From Massilia timonae CCUG 45783 (lineage in GTDB: Bacteria; Pseudomonadota; Gammaproteobacteria; Burkholderiales; Burkholderiaceae_D), in contig NZ_JH992923.1 in the NCBI RefSeq assembly GCF_000315425.1, forward strand, positions 186,365 to 250,364: a stretch of DNA of 64,000 nucleotides, read 5' to 3'. Within the stretch, counting starts at the first letter, position 1. The number at the start of each line of letters is the position of its first letter. This document shows, in pieces, positions 40,055-49,196 of the stretch. The position numbers were made by a program, and so were the translations under genes. The notes beneath the pieces were generated by a model. It did not search any database. It was not told the DNA's origin and worked only from the letters and a program-made list of their open reading frames with translations.

Positions 40055-40825
40055 ATGGCCGTTTCTAAATCCCTCGTCGTCGCCGCCCTGGTCCTCGCCT
40101 TCAGCGCCGCCCACGCGCAAAACCTGCCGTCGCCGGCTACCAGCGGCACCATGGTCGTGGTCCCCGCCTTTGGCGAAGTCAAGCACGCCAACGACCAGGC
40201 CACCGTCGTCTTCGCCGTCGAAGAGCATGACAAGGACAAGAACGCCGCCGCCGATCGCGTCAACCGCAAGATGAAGGAGGGCACCGAGATCGTGCGCCGC
40301 GCCGATCCGAATGCCGAACTCAAGACCCAGGGCTACTACACCTACCCGGTCTATCCGGAAGTGCCGCCGCAGCCGGTCGGCCGCACCACGCAGCAACCGG
40401 TCAAGCCGGTGCCGATCGCCTGGCGCGTCGGCCAGTACCTGGAAGTGAAGACCACCAACCTGGCCGCGCTGCCGAAGACCGCCGCCGCCGCCCAGAAGGT
40501 GCTGCAGATCAATGGCGTCAACTTCGGTTTGAGCCCCGAGCTCGAGAAGCGCCTGGACGACCAGCGCATCGCTGCGACCTACCGCAACCTGAACGAGCGC
40601 ATCGTCTCGATCGCCAAGGCCATGGGCCGCCAGCCGACCGACGCCGTGCTCGACACGGTCGACTTCGAAGGCTCGGGCAACTACGCGGGCGATGCCGCCG
40701 CGCCGCAGGCCATGATGATGCGCAGCGCTAAGCGCGAGATGGCCGACGAGATGTCCGAACCGAGCTTCGAACCGGGCGAAACCACACTGCAGATGCGCGT
40801 CGTGGGCAAGGTCAAGTTCAAGTAA
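40055..40825 (+). CDS. SIMPL-domain (DUF541) periplasmic protein
   Basis: A 256-residue exported protein with a signal peptide (MAVSKSLVVAALVLAFSAAHA). The SIMPL domain fills the rest: VVVPAFGEVKHANDQATVVFAVEE, then LKTQGYYTYPVY and a C-terminal SFEPGETTLQMRVVGKVKF. Members of this family are periplasmic and of uncertain function; some protect against oxidative stress. GGAGAA precedes the ATG. It seems to be a single transcription unit. Confidence 0.85.
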   Translation: MAVSKSLVVAALVLAFSAAHAQNLPSPATSGTMVVVPAFGEVKHANDQATVVFAVEEHDKDKNAAADRVNRKMKEGTEIVRRADPNAELKTQGYYTYPVYPEVPPQPVGRTTQQPVKPVPIAWRVGQYLEVKTTNLAALPKTAAAAQKVLQINGVNFGLSPELEKRLDDQRIAATYRNLNERIVSIAKAMGRQPTDAVLDTVDFEGSGNYAGDAAAPQAMMMRSAKREMADEMSEPSFEPGETTLQMRVVGKVKFK

Positions 40826-40868
40826 AGGACGGCTGAGTTCAAGTAAGCGCCAGGCAATCGCCAGTCGG

Positions 40869-40917
40869 GTTAGCGTAGTGTTTCGCTAACACGTGTCCCC
40901 ACCTCTATAATGTGGGG
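40869..40917 (+). promoter_or_regulatory. Promoter region of pssA with inverted repeats
   Basis: GTTAGCG and CGCTAAC (40869-40890) form a 7-bp inverted repeat, followed by CCCCAC and GTGGGG (40897-40917) around a perfect TATAAT at 40906. The TATAAT is a likely -10 box, although no good -35 box is evident. A repressor site or transcript-end hairpin is possible. Confidence 0.45.
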
Positions 40918-40955
40918 GAACTGTCGCTCGGCGACTACCTTGAATACGATTCCTT

Positions 40956-41822
40956 ATGCCAACCTTTCCACGAAGAAGAACACCAGGGACAACGCCAAAG
41001 GGTCCACGATTCTCCCGCCTGAAAAAGCGTTTCGGCCGCCGCGCGGAAGACCGCCAGGTCGGCGAACGTGGCCGCGGCATTTATCTCCTGCCCAACGCCT
41101 TCACCACCGCGGCCCTGTTCTGCGGCTTCTATGCCATCGTCATGGCGATGAACCAGCGTTTCGAGCATGCCTGCTGGGCCGTGTTCATCGCCATGATCCT
41201 CGACGGCCTGGACGGGCGCATCGCGCGCCTGACCAATACCCAGTCCGAGTTCGGCGCGCAGTTCGACAGCCTGGCCGACATGGTCTCGTTCGGCGCCGCG
41301 CCGGCGCTGGTAATCTATGAATGGTCGCTGCGCGGCCTGGGCAAGCTGGGCTGGATCGCGGCCTTCATCTACTGCGCCTGCGCGGCGTTGCGCCTGGCGC
41401 GCTTCAACACCAATATCCAGGTGGTGGACAAGCGCTTCTTCCAGGGCTTGCCGAGCCCGGCCGCCGCGGCGCTGGTGATCGGCTTCATCATGATGATGAT
41501 CGACCCCGACATCAGCGTCAGCGCGCGCAAGGTGGATTGGGTGTCGTGGTGTATCGCCGTGTTCGCCGGCCTGACCATGGTGTCCAACGTGCCGTTCTAC
41601 AGCTTCAAGGACATCAACTTCAGGAAGTCGGTGCCGTTCATCGCGGTGTTCCTGATCGCGCTGGTGCTGGCGCTGCTGGCGATCGATCCGCCCAAGGTGC
41701 TGTGGCCGATTTTCGTGGTGTATGGCCTCTCGGGCTATGCCGTGTATGTCTGGCGCAAGGCGAAGGGCAAGCCGGTCAGCATCATCCCGCTCGACGACGA
41801 GCCGGACGATATCCGTCGCTGA
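40956..41822 (+). CDS. pssA: CDP-diacylglycerol-serine O-phosphatidyltransferase
   Basis: A 288-residue membrane enzyme that makes phosphatidylserine, the precursor of phosphatidylethanolamine. The CDP-alcohol phosphotransferase motif is complete: DGLDGRIAR, then G and two spaced Asp in FGAQFDSLADMVSFG. About eight hydrophobic segments follow a basic N-terminus of about 50 residues. It is usually close to ilvC in Burkholderiales, as here. Confidence 0.92.
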   Translation: MPTFPRRRTPGTTPKGPRFSRLKKRFGRRAEDRQVGERGRGIYLLPNAFTTAALFCGFYAIVMAMNQRFEHACWAVFIAMILDGLDGRIARLTNTQSEFGAQFDSLADMVSFGAAPALVIYEWSLRGLGKLGWIAAFIYCACAALRLARFNTNIQVVDKRFFQGLPSPAAAALVIGFIMMMIDPDISVSARKVDWVSWCIAVFAGLTMVSNVPFYSFKDINFRKSVPFIAVFLIALVLALLAIDPPKVLWPIFVVYGLSGYAVYVWRKAKGKPVSIIPLDDEPDDIRR

Positions 41823-41823
41823 C

Positions 41824-42744
41824 ATGCCGGTGCATAGCGGCCGTTTTCTTTCGACGAAGACGCTCGCTGGCGCGGCGCTGGCGCTGGCCGTCCTGGTCCT
41901 GGCCGGCGCCCTGAGCGCCTGTTCGCCGCTCACCCTGGTCAATGTGGTGTCGCCCGGCGGGACGGCGCGTTCGGTCGCGACGGCCGCCTTCGGCCCCGAC
42001 CCGCGCCACGTGCTGTCCATCTACCGGCCCGCGTCTGGCGCAGGCAAGGCGCCGGTGATCGTCTTCTTCTACGGCGGCAATTGGGTCAGTGGAGAGCGCG
42101 ACGATTATGCGTTCGTTGGCCGTTCGCTGGCCCAGCGCGGATTCGTGGTGGTGATTCCCGATTATCGCCTGTATCCGCAGGCCAGCTATCCCGACTTTTT
42201 GCATGATGGCGCGCGCGCCGTCGTCTGGACCGAACGCCGGATCGCGGCCTATGGCGGCGATCCGAAACGCCTGTTCGTCATGGGGCATAGCGCGGGCGCC
42301 TATAACGCGGCGATGCTGGCGCTCGATCCACGCTGGCTGCGCGAACAGGGGGGCAGCCCGGGCATCCTGCGCGGCTGGATCGGCATGGCGGGTCCGTATA
42401 ACTTCTTGCCCGTCGAGAATGAGACCACGCGTCCGGTGTTCCACTATCCCGATACGCCGGCCGACTCGCAGCCGGTCGCCCACGTCACGGCCGGGGCGCC
42501 CCCGGCGCTGCTGATCGCCGCCCGCAACGACACGACGGTGAACCCGGAACGCAATACCGGCATGCTCGCGGCCAGGATGCGTAGTGCCGGCGTGCCCGTG
42601 CGCGAGGTGTACTACGACAACGTCAACCACGCCACCCTGGTCGCCACGCTGTCGTCCACGCTGCGCCGCCTGGCGCCGAGCCTGGACGCGGTCGAGGATT
42701 TCGTGCGCAGCGACGGCGGTCGCCGCACCGTTCCGGCCAGGTAA
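41824..42744 (+). CDS. Alpha/beta hydrolase lipoprotein (HSL/BD-FAE-like esterase)
   Basis: A 306-residue exported esterase starting one base after the pssA stop. A lipoprotein signal ends in LAGALSAC. The oxyanion motif is FYGGNWVSG, the nucleophile is Ser in MGHSAGAYNA, and the Asp and His are probably in AARNDTTVN and NVNHATL. The arrangement fits the hormone-sensitive-lipase/BD-FAE esterases. The substrate is unknown. A longer upstream frame inside pssA is not used. Confidence 0.8.
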   Translation: MPVHSGRFLSTKTLAGAALALAVLVLAGALSACSPLTLVNVVSPGGTARSVATAAFGPDPRHVLSIYRPASGAGKAPVIVFFYGGNWVSGERDDYAFVGRSLAQRGFVVVIPDYRLYPQASYPDFLHDGARAVVWTERRIAAYGGDPKRLFVMGHSAGAYNAAMLALDPRWLREQGGSPGILRGWIGMAGPYNFLPVENETTRPVFHYPDTPADSQPVAHVTAGAPPALLIAARNDTTVNPERNTGMLAARMRSAGVPVREVYYDNVNHATLVATLSSTLRRLAPSLDAVEDFVRSDGGRRTVPAR

Positions 42745-42747
42745 CGC

Positions 42748-43233
42748 TCAAAAACCAAAGCGGTCGCGCGGTTCGTACATCGGATCGGGCGCATTCATCA
42801 TCTGCCGCACGACGCCTTGCCCGTCGAAGTGGACGTGCATGAGCGAATTCCAGACGCCGGCTTCCTTGTAGCGATAGGACCAGACTTCATAATTCTTCAT
42901 GGCGACCTGCGATCGCTCGGCGGGGCGGCCGATGGTGCGCAGCACCTGGTCCTTGGTCGCTCGATCAATTTTAATCGTGGCAAATTTTTCGCTCGTGAGC
43001 ACCTGCTCGTAGGAGAGCAGGCGCCCATCCGGGCCGAGGTGCGCCATCCAGGTGAACTGGCCCATGGGGCCGGTGGCGTACTCGAGAGTACGGGACGCGC
43101 CATCGGCATACACCGCGGTTGGCATCCCCAGCTTGGCCTGGACCACGTCCTGCGTGTCGCCCGGGTTTGGCGGCGTGCGCATGGCGCATGCCGTCAGCAG
43201 CAGTGCGGCGATGAGTGGAGTTAATTTGATCAT
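42748..43233 (-). CDS. BamE-like lipoprotein, copy 1 of a tandem pair
   Basis: A 161-residue lipoprotein (lipobox LLLTAC). The N-terminal half has PGDTQDVVQAKLGMPTAVY, the pattern of the SmpA/OmlA (BamE) fold, and a conserved TWMAHLGPDGRL. It is about four fifths identical by eye to the gene immediately upstream, so the pair arose by tandem duplication. The gap between them is 5 bases. Function beyond outer-membrane location is not known. Confidence 0.75.
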   Translation of the reverse strand: MIKLTPLIAALLLTACAMRTPPNPGDTQDVVQAKLGMPTAVYADGASRTLEYATGPMGQFTWMAHLGPDGRLLSYEQVLTSEKFATIKIDRATKDQVLRTIGRPAERSQVAMKNYEVWSYRYKEAGVWNSLMHVHFDGQGVVRQMMNAPDPMYEPRDRFGF

Positions 43234-43238
43234 CGTGT

Positions 43239-43733
43239 TCACCAGATGCCGCGATCCTGTGGGTTGTACATGGGATCCGACGCATTCATCATCTGGCGCA
43301 CCACGCCTTGCCCGTCGAAGTGGACGTGCATCAACGAGTTCCACACGCCGGCTTCCTTGTAGCGATACGACCACACCTCGTAGTCGCGCATGGCGACGCG
43401 CGAAACCTCGGCCGGATGGCCGAAAGTACGCAGCATGTCATCCTTGGTCGCCTGGTCGATCCTGACAGTGGCGAACTTCTCGCTCGTCAGGACTTGTTCA
43501 TACGAGGTCAGGCGGCCATCCGGGCCCAGGTGCGCCATCCAGGTGTACTGGCCCATCGGGCCGGTGGCGTATTCGAGGGTGCGCGCCGCGCCGTCGGTAT
43601 ACACCGCGGTGGGGGTGCCCATCTTGGACTGGACGACATCCAGCGGGTCGCCGGGAGTCGGCGCCGTGCGCATGGCGCAGCCGGCCAGCAGCAGGATGGC
43701 GGTCAGTGTTGTAAATGTATTCATCTTGTTCAT
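43239..43733 (-). CDS. BamE-like lipoprotein, copy 2 of a tandem pair
   Basis: A 164-residue lipoprotein (lipobox LLLAGC) with the same layout as its neighbour, including TGPMGQYTWMAHLGPDGRL and EVWSYRYKEAGVWNSLMHVH. AGG lies 8 bases before the ATG at 43733. This copy is first in the transcript and may be the parent gene. The region between Arg and Asp in the middle is slightly more diverged than the ends. Confidence 0.75.
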   Translation of the reverse strand: MNKMNTFTTLTAILLLAGCAMRTAPTPGDPLDVVQSKMGTPTAVYTDGAARTLEYATGPMGQYTWMAHLGPDGRLTSYEQVLTSEKFATVRIDQATKDDMLRTFGHPAEVSRVAMRDYEVWSYRYKEAGVWNSLMHVHFDGQGVVRQMMNASDPMYNPQDRGIW

Positions 43734-43919
43734 GATTGTCACCTGTGTCGAGCTTGCCAGCTGGGCGACGGCCTGTCCAACTGCGGAAGAAGGATAGCAA
43801 ACACTGGTTCGAGCCGCCGTTTTGCACTATACTGGCGGGTCTGTCCAATCCGGACAGCTATTTGATAAATCACGGTGCCTGGGGTTCCGACTCTTGCACC
43901 GCATGTGAAAGGTAACATC

Positions 43920-44189
43920 ATGTCGGTTGAAAACATCAACAAAGCCGCGATCATCGCGGACAATGCACGTGGCCAGAACGATACCGGTTCGCCGGAAGTC
44001 CAGGTCGCACTGCTGACCGCACGCATCAACGAACTGAACGGCCACTTCAAGGCACACCAGAAGGATCACCACTCGCGTCGTGGCCTGATCATGATGGTCA
44101 ACCGCCGTAAGAGCCTGCTGGCTTACCTGAAGAACAAGGACCTGAATCGTTATCGCGACCTGATCGCCAAGCTGGGCCTGCGTAAGTAA
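43920..44189 (+). CDS. rpsO: 30S ribosomal protein S15
   Basis: An 89-residue protein of exactly the family length, starting [11 protein letters not shown] and containing [20 protein letters not shown] and the rRNA-binding [23 protein letters not shown] precedes the ATG. As usual it lies just upstream of pnp, separated by a strong terminator. Confidence 0.98.
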   Translation: MSVENINKAAIIADNARGQNDTGSPEVQVALLTARINELNGHFKAHQKDHHSRRGLIMMVNRRKSLLAYLKNKDLNRYRDLIAKLGLRK

Positions 44190-44220
44190 TCGCAAGTTCT
44201 TGCTTCAGACGGTTTAGTCA

Positions 44221-44258
44221 AAAATGCCTGCGCCAGTTGTCTGACGCGGGCATTTTTC
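44221..44258 (+). terminator. Rho-independent terminator between rpsO and pnp
   Basis: AAAAATGCCTGCG and CGCGGGCATTTTT form a stem of up to 13 bp with one mismatch around a 12-base loop, and the right arm ends in five T. Confidence 0.9.
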
Positions 44259-44365
44259 GTTTTTGCTGTCTTGTTGTTTGTTACAAGGCCATTTCTTGAT
44301 GGCCCGTGGTGAGAGGTGAACGACAGCTCCTGAAAATCTGTCGGTAAAATGAAAGGGATTACCCA

Positions 44366-46468
44366 ATGTTTAATAAAGTTACGAAAACCTTCCAGTACGG
44401 TCAACACACGGTCACCCTGGAGACGGGTGAAATCGCGCGCCAGGCCAGCGGCGCCGTCGTCGTGTCGGTCGAGGATACCGTCATCCTGGCAACCGTCGTT
44501 GCCAAAAAAGACGCCAAGCCGGGCCAGGATTTCTTCCCGCTGACCGTCGACTACATGGAGAAAACGTACGCTGCGGGTAAGATCCCTGGCGGTTTCTTCA
44601 AGCGTGAAGGCCGTCCTTCCGAAAAAGAAACGCTGACCTCGCGCCTGATCGACCGTCCGATCCGCCCGCTGTTCCCGGAAGGCTACCTGAACGAAGTCCA
44701 GGTCATCATCCACGTGCTGTCGGTCAACCCTGAAATCGATCCGGACATCCCATCGATGATCGGCGCCTCGGCCGCCCTGTGCATCGCCGGCATCCCGTTC
44801 GCCGGTCCGATCGGCGCCGCGCGCGTCGGCTACGCGAACGGCCAGTACATCCTGAACCCGACCACCACCGAGCTGAAGACCTCGCAGATGGACCTGGTCG
44901 TGGCAGGCACCGAAACCGCCGTCCTGATGGTGGAATCGGAAGCCCAGCAACTGTCCGAAGAAGTCATGCTCGGCGCGGTCGTGTTCGGCCACGAGCAAAT
45001 GAAGGCCGTGATCGACGCGATCCACGACCTGGTCGCCGAAGGCGGCAAGCCGGAAGTCGAATGGGCGCCGGCGCCAAAGAACGAAGAACTGATCGCCCGC
45101 GTCGGCGAACTGGCCGGCGCCAAGATCCGTGACGCCTACCAGACCCGCGAAAAGTCGGCCCGCCAGCAGAAGCTGAAGTCGCTGTCGTCGGAAGTGATGG
45201 CCGAGCTGTCGGCGCAAGGCATCGCCGCCGATGCTGGCGACGTCGGCAACATCCTGTTCGACATGGAAGCCAAGGTCGTGCGTTCGCAGATCCTGGACGG
45301 CGAGCCACGCATCGACGGCCGCGACACCCGCACCGTGCGTCCGATCTCGATCCGCTCGAGCGTCCTGCCGCGCACCCACGGCTCGGCCCTGTTCACCCGT
45401 GGCGAAACCCAGGCACTGGTGGTCGCCACCCTCGGCACCGCCCGCGACAGCCAGAAGATCGACGCGCTGATGGGCGAGTACACCGACGACTTCATGATGC
45501 ACTACAACATGCCTCCGTTCGCCACCGGCGAAACCGGTCGCGTGGGCACCCCGAAGCGCCGCGAAGTCGGCCACGGCCGCCTGGCCAAGCGCGCGCTGGT
45601 CGCCGCACTGCCCAACCCAGAAGACTTCAGCTACTCGGTGCGCCTGGTGTCGGAAATCACCGAATCGAACGGTTCGTCGTCGATGGCGTCGGTCTGCGGC
45701 GGCTGCCTGGCGCTGATGGACGCCGGCGTGCCGATGAAAGCGCACGTGGCCGGCATCGCCATGGGCCTGATCAAGGAAGGCGGCAAGTTCGCGGTCCTGA
45801 CCGACATCCTGGGTGACGAAGACCACCTGGGCGACATGGACTTCAAGGTGGCCGGCACCGCGCAGGGCATCACCGCGCTGCAGATGGACATCAAGATCCA
45901 GGGCATCACCAAGGAAATCATGCAGGTGGCGCTGGCCCAGGCAAAAGACGGCCGCCAGCACATCCTGGCCGAGATGCAGAAGGCCATGCCGACCGTGAAG
46001 ACCGAGCTGTCGGACTTCGCGCCGCGCCTGATCACCATCCGCATCAACCCGGAAAAGATCCGTGACGTGATCGGCAAGGGCGGCGCCGTGATCCGCGCGC
46101 TGACCGAAGAAACCGGCACCCAGATCGACATCACCGACGAAGGCATCGTGACCATCGCGTCGGTCGACGCCGCCGCCGGCCAGGAAGCCAAGCGCCGCAT
46201 CGAAGAACTGACCGCATCGGTCGAAGTGGGCAAGACCTACGACGGCACCGTGCTCAAGCTGCTGGACTTCGGCGCGATCGTGCAAGTCATGCCTGGTAAA
46301 GACGGCCTGCTGCACATCTCGCAGATCGCCAACGAGCGTGTCAACGCCGTTGCCGACTACCTGAAGGAAGGCCAGCAAGTGCGCGTGAAGGTCCTGGAGA
46401 CCGACGAGCGCGGTCGTCTGAAGCTGTCGATGAAGGCGGCTGATCCGGTTGAAGGCGCGGCGCAGTAA
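44366..46468 (+). CDS. pnp: Polynucleotide phosphorylase
   Basis: A 700-residue 3'-5' exoribonuclease of the RNA degradosome. Two RNase PH domains (about 1-145 and 310-540, with [18 protein letters not shown] and [21 protein letters not shown]), a KH domain ([15 protein letters not shown]) and a C-terminal S1 domain ([20 protein letters not shown]) are complete. The ATG at 44366 gives the standard [12 protein letters not shown] start. Confidence 0.98.
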   Translation: MFNKVTKTFQYGQHTVTLETGEIARQASGAVVVSVEDTVILATVVAKKDAKPGQDFFPLTVDYMEKTYAAGKIPGGFFKREGRPSEKETLTSRLIDRPIRPLFPEGYLNEVQVIIHVLSVNPEIDPDIPSMIGASAALCIAGIPFAGPIGAARVGYANGQYILNPTTTELKTSQMDLVVAGTETAVLMVESEAQQLSEEVMLGAVVFGHEQMKAVIDAIHDLVAEGGKPEVEWAPAPKNEELIARVGELAGAKIRDAYQTREKSARQQKLKSLSSEVMAELSAQGIAADAGDVGNILFDMEAKVVRSQILDGEPRIDGRDTRTVRPISIRSSVLPRTHGSALFTRGETQALVVATLGTARDSQKIDALMGEYTDDFMMHYNMPPFATGETGRVGTPKRREVGHGRLAKRALVAALPNPEDFSYSVRLVSEITESNGSSSMASVCGGCLALMDAGVPMKAHVAGIAMGLIKEGGKFAVLTDILGDEDHLGDMDFKVAGTAQGITALQMDIKIQGITKEIMQVALAQAKDGRQHILAEMQKAMPTVKTELSDFAPRLITIRINPEKIRDVIGKGGAVIRALTEETGTQIDITDEGIVTIASVDAAAGQEAKRRIEELTASVEVGKTYDGTVLKLLDFGAIVQVMPGKDGLLHISQIANERVNAVADYLKEGQQVRVKVLETDERGRLKLSMKAADPVEGAAQ

Positions 46469-46505
46469 TAAAGCTGCAAGCGAGTGAGCGGTTCGCCGCT
46501 CGATG

Positions 46506-46540
46506 AAAAAACCGCCAGTGCGTGAGCCTGGCGGTTTTTT
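46506..46540 (+). terminator. Rho-independent terminator after pnp
   Basis: AAAAAACCGCCAG and CTGGCGGTTTTTT form a perfect 13-bp stem around a 9-base loop, ending in six T. It can work in both directions. Confidence 0.95.
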
Positions 46541-46629
46541 CATTCAGCGTTCAGTATTGCGCACGCCCAATCTGCAACATGCGGACCCGAGAATAATGGA
46601 ACCTGATTTTTTCTGCTTCCGGAGAAACC

Positions 46630-47040
46630 ATGCCGATACAGTCAGCCCTTGCGTTGTTCAATCAGCTCACGGAGCAAGAGCGAGCTTACTTGCGATCGCA
46701 TCCGCATCACGTGCCTGTCATCATGAGGGCGCGCGAATTTGCACAGAGTGAGGCCAGGCGGCTGTTTTCGATCAGCGGCCATAACGACCATTCGGACGCT
46801 TTTCGCCATTGCTTGTGGTCTGCACAACTGGCACGCGATATCGGAATTACCAAAGCGCGCCTTTACACGACGGCGCATGAATCGTCCCTAAGGAACCCGC
46901 CGAAGGAACGTGCGATGGATTTGCATAACAACAGCATCGGCTTGAACATTGGTGCGTCGAAGCAAACGAACGAGGCGCTCAGCCGGCGCTGTATGGCAGC
47001 GTTGAAAACTGGCCAACTCAAGACCCTGCAGGTGAAGTGA
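46630..47040 (+). CDS. DUF6973-like His-rich protein, possible toxin-type enzyme
   Basis: A 136-residue cytoplasmic protein with GGAG upstream of its ATG. The centre contains GHNDHSDAFRHCLW (residues 50-63), then a His-Glu pair at 83-84 and MDLHNNSIG (96-104), a pattern I associate with DUF6973-type domains found at the ends of polymorphic toxins and as standalone proteins. Conserved His, Asp and Glu suggest a metal-dependent enzyme. The local GC is lower than in the flanks. A lipoprotein gene follows at once. Function is not known; the toxin idea is inference. Confidence 0.6.
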   Translation: MPIQSALALFNQLTEQERAYLRSHPHHVPVIMRAREFAQSEARRLFSISGHNDHSDAFRHCLWSAQLARDIGITKARLYTTAHESSLRNPPKERAMDLHNNSIGLNIGASKQTNEALSRRCMAALKTGQLKTLQVK

Positions 47041-47042
47041 CG

Positions 47043-47423
47043 ATGCGAACCCCAGCCGTCCTCGTGCTGACCATCCTTTTCCTGCAAGGTTGCACGCAAA
47101 GGTCTGTGGAAGAACAAAGCCGGGCCTTCGGCAATGATGAGTTCACGCCGAAGGCATGGGCCGCCGCGGATCGGCTGGGGCGTGGCCGGATGCTGGCTTC
47201 CTTCCTGCGCCAGCACCCGGTGAAAGAACTCAGCGCAGACCAAGTCAGGGCACTGCTGGGGCAATCGACGGGGTATGCCGATTATGACGAAAACCTCGCC
47301 TATTTCGTTGGCCCGTCCAATGTCGAGAGCGAATACGGCAAGGGATACTTGCTGATATTCGTGACGGACAAGAAGACAGGCCGTATTCAACAGCTGCGAT
47401 TGGTCCCGTCCGTCGAAGAGTGA
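47043..47423 (+). CDS. Small lipoprotein, BamE-like, partner of the DUF6973-like gene
   Basis: A 126-residue lipoprotein (lipobox LFLQGC). The pattern GRGRMLASFLRQHPVKELSA, then VRALLGQSTGYADYDENLAY and a C-terminal strand, resembles small envelope lipoproteins of the BamE-like fold. The ATG lies two bases after the preceding stop, so the two genes are probably coexpressed. It could be a periplasmic partner or immunity-type protein, but nothing in the sequence proves it. Confidence 0.6.
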   Translation: MRTPAVLVLTILFLQGCTQRSVEEQSRAFGNDEFTPKAWAAADRLGRGRMLASFLRQHPVKELSADQVRALLGQSTGYADYDENLAYFVGPSNVESEYGKGYLLIFVTDKKTGRIQQLRLVPSVEE

Positions 47424-47473
47424 CTGGCCAGGCGTGCATGCGTCAGCGGGCCATCGCATAGGATACCGCATCG

Positions 47474-48073
47474 TCATGTGTCCAGATTTGCACTCACGGC
47501 CAGCTCCTTCTGCGCCGTCAGCCGCGCCAGACGATCGGTCAGCGCCGCATGAATCGACTCGTACGCAGTCGACCCCAAGGTAATTCTGCGCGGCGCCGGC
47601 GCCTGATCAGCCGAGTCGATCATGATCTCCACCATCCGCACCGGGTCGCCCGTGAGCTTGAAACTGCCGTCCGCCAGCGCGCGCCGCACCCCACCCGACG
47701 GCGTATCGGCATACTCGTCCATCGCCGGCGCGGCGTCGAGACCGGCCGCGAAATTGGTCGGCGTCGGCCCCGGTTCGGCCAGGATGAATTCGATCCCGAA
47801 CGGCGCGACTTCCTGCGCCACAGATTCCACGAACCCTTCGATCCCCCACTTGGTCGCGTGATAGACGCTGAAGTTCGGATAAGCCATCTGGCCGCCTTCC
47901 GACGAAACCTGGATCACCCGGCCGCCGCCTTGCTTGCGCAGATGGGGCAGGGCGGCGCGGATCAGCCCGATCGATCCGAGCAGATTGGTGTCGAGCTGGC
48001 GCTCCACCTGCGCGTCGGTCAGCTCTTCGGCCGCACCGAACAGGCCATAGGCCGCATTGCTGACGACTCCAAT
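47474..48073 (-). pseudogene. SDR oxidoreductase lacking its N-terminus
   Basis: Homology to classical SDR enzymes begins abruptly at VVSNAAYGLFGAAEEL (about 48067) and continues to the normal C-terminus, with the active-site YHATK and the NLLGSIG stretch kept. The first 75-80 residues, including the TGxxxGIG cofactor loop, are gone; upstream the frame runs into unrelated DNA and a stop at 48101-48103. A GTG at 48007 could start a fragment but it would lack cofactor binding. A divergent LysR gene next to it is also damaged. Confidence 0.8.
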
Positions 48074-48103
48074 CCCGTATGCATTAGTGAAGGATCGCCA
48101 TCA

Positions 48104-48629
48104 ATGCCCCAGCCCGACCTCGACAGCCTGCGCGCCTTCGTGGCCATCGTCCATCGCCGCAGCTTTCGCAAGGCGGCCGACGAAGCACGACATGCATGTC
48201 GCGCCATTCGGCGCGCCGGTGCGTTTCATGCCGGTCGCATCGCCCGCTTACCTGGCGGCGCGCGGCACGCCGCAGACGCCCGACGATCTGCGGCAGCACC
48301 AGTGCATCCGCATGCGCATGCAGAGCGGGAAGATCTATCGCTGGGAATTCGCGCGCCATGGCCAGGCCTTCGCGCTGGACGTGCCGGGCGCCTTGATCCT
48401 GAACCAGGTCGGGCTGATGGCCGAAGCCGCGCTGGCGGGACGAGGGATCGCCTATGTGCCGGACACGACCGTGCGCGATCATTTGCAGGAAGGTCGCCTG
48501 GTGCCTTTGCTGCAGGACTGGTGCCAGCCCTCGTCCGAGCTGGCGATGTACTATCCCGGTCATCGCCATGTGCCGGCGGCGCTGCGCGCCTTCATCGAGG
48601 TGCTGCAAGAGGTGTACGCACCGGCGTGA
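48104..48629 (+). pseudogene. LysR regulator remnant with internal deletion and frameshift
   Basis: The first 28 codons (MPQPDLDSLRAFVAIVHRRS and on to AADEA) are the start of a LysR helix-turn-helix. At 48188 the homology jumps to the effector domain (RFMPVASPAYLAARGTPQTP) in another frame and continues to a normal C-terminus. About 160 residues are missing. The junction carries a perfect 14-bp palindrome CGACATGCATGTCG (48188-48201). The gene cannot make a working regulator. Confidence 0.82.
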
Positions 48630-48688
48630 GTTTCGGACCGAATTCCTTATGCGATGTGCGGGAATCGCAGCGAACTGCACGAATGTGC

Positions 48689-48719
48689 TTGACCCTGTAG
48701 CGGCTACAGGGTATTTAAT
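48689..48719 (+). promoter_or_regulatory. CadR/PbrR-type MerR-family promoter-operator
   Basis: TTGACC (-35) and TTTAAT (-10) are separated by 19 bases, the over-long spacing typical of MerR-controlled promoters. The spacer holds a 21-bp dyad with arms ACCCTGTAG and CTACAGGGT (48692-48712), nearly identical to the known CadR/PbrR consensus. It should make the czc operon inducible by cadmium, lead or zinc. No MerR-type gene lies in the window. Confidence 0.85.
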
Positions 48720-48774
48720 AGCTGGTAGCAAAAATTGGCCGACCGGCCCTGCGCTACCCGACCACCCTGACGCA

Positions 48775-49116
48775 ATGCGACGCCTGATCCTGATCCTCCT
48801 GCTGCTCATGATGCCACTCCAGGCCGCCTGGGCCGCCGGCGCTCCGTATTGCAGTCATGACGAACAGACCATGCATCCGGGGCACCACGTCCACAAGCAT
48901 CCGCCATCGAGCAACCAGGATCAGGATGATGGAACCCGGGACGAGCATTGCGACGATTGCGACGCCTGCCACCACCTGTCGGCCAGCGCGGTCCTGTCCG
49001 CGCAACCCAATCTCCCCTTGCCCAAGGGCGCCCCGCACATGCGCGGCGAATTGCGGCGCTACGTTTCCCACGTTCCCGACCTGATTCCTCCGCCAGACCG
49101 GCCGCGCCGCGCCTAA
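48775..49116 (+). CDS. CzcI-like small secreted His/Cys-rich protein
   Basis: A 113-residue protein with a signal peptide (LILILLLLMMPLQAAWA). The mature part is rich in possible metal ligands: CSHDEQTMHPGHHVHKH and EHCDDCDACHH. Small proteins of this kind (CzcI) open czc operons in Cupriavidus and relatives and tune metal response. It is the first gene after the MerR-type promoter, 80 bases before czcC. The ribosome site is weak. Confidence 0.75.
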   Translation: MRRLILILLLLMMPLQAAWAAGAPYCSHDEQTMHPGHHVHKHPPSSNQDQDDGTRDEHCDDCDACHHLSASAVLSAQPNLPLPKGAPHMRGELRRYVSHVPDLIPPPDRPRRA

Positions 49117-49196
49117 GGCGGCGGGAACCTCATCGGCGTCGCCTCGTGCGGCGCATCGCTTGCCCCGCCGGACATCCACCCGTTCGGAGCATCATC

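Noticed and set aside
44150-46543. Open frame of about 800 codons antisense to pnp
   Set aside because: It spans both terminators and mirrors pnp codons; no real protein features.
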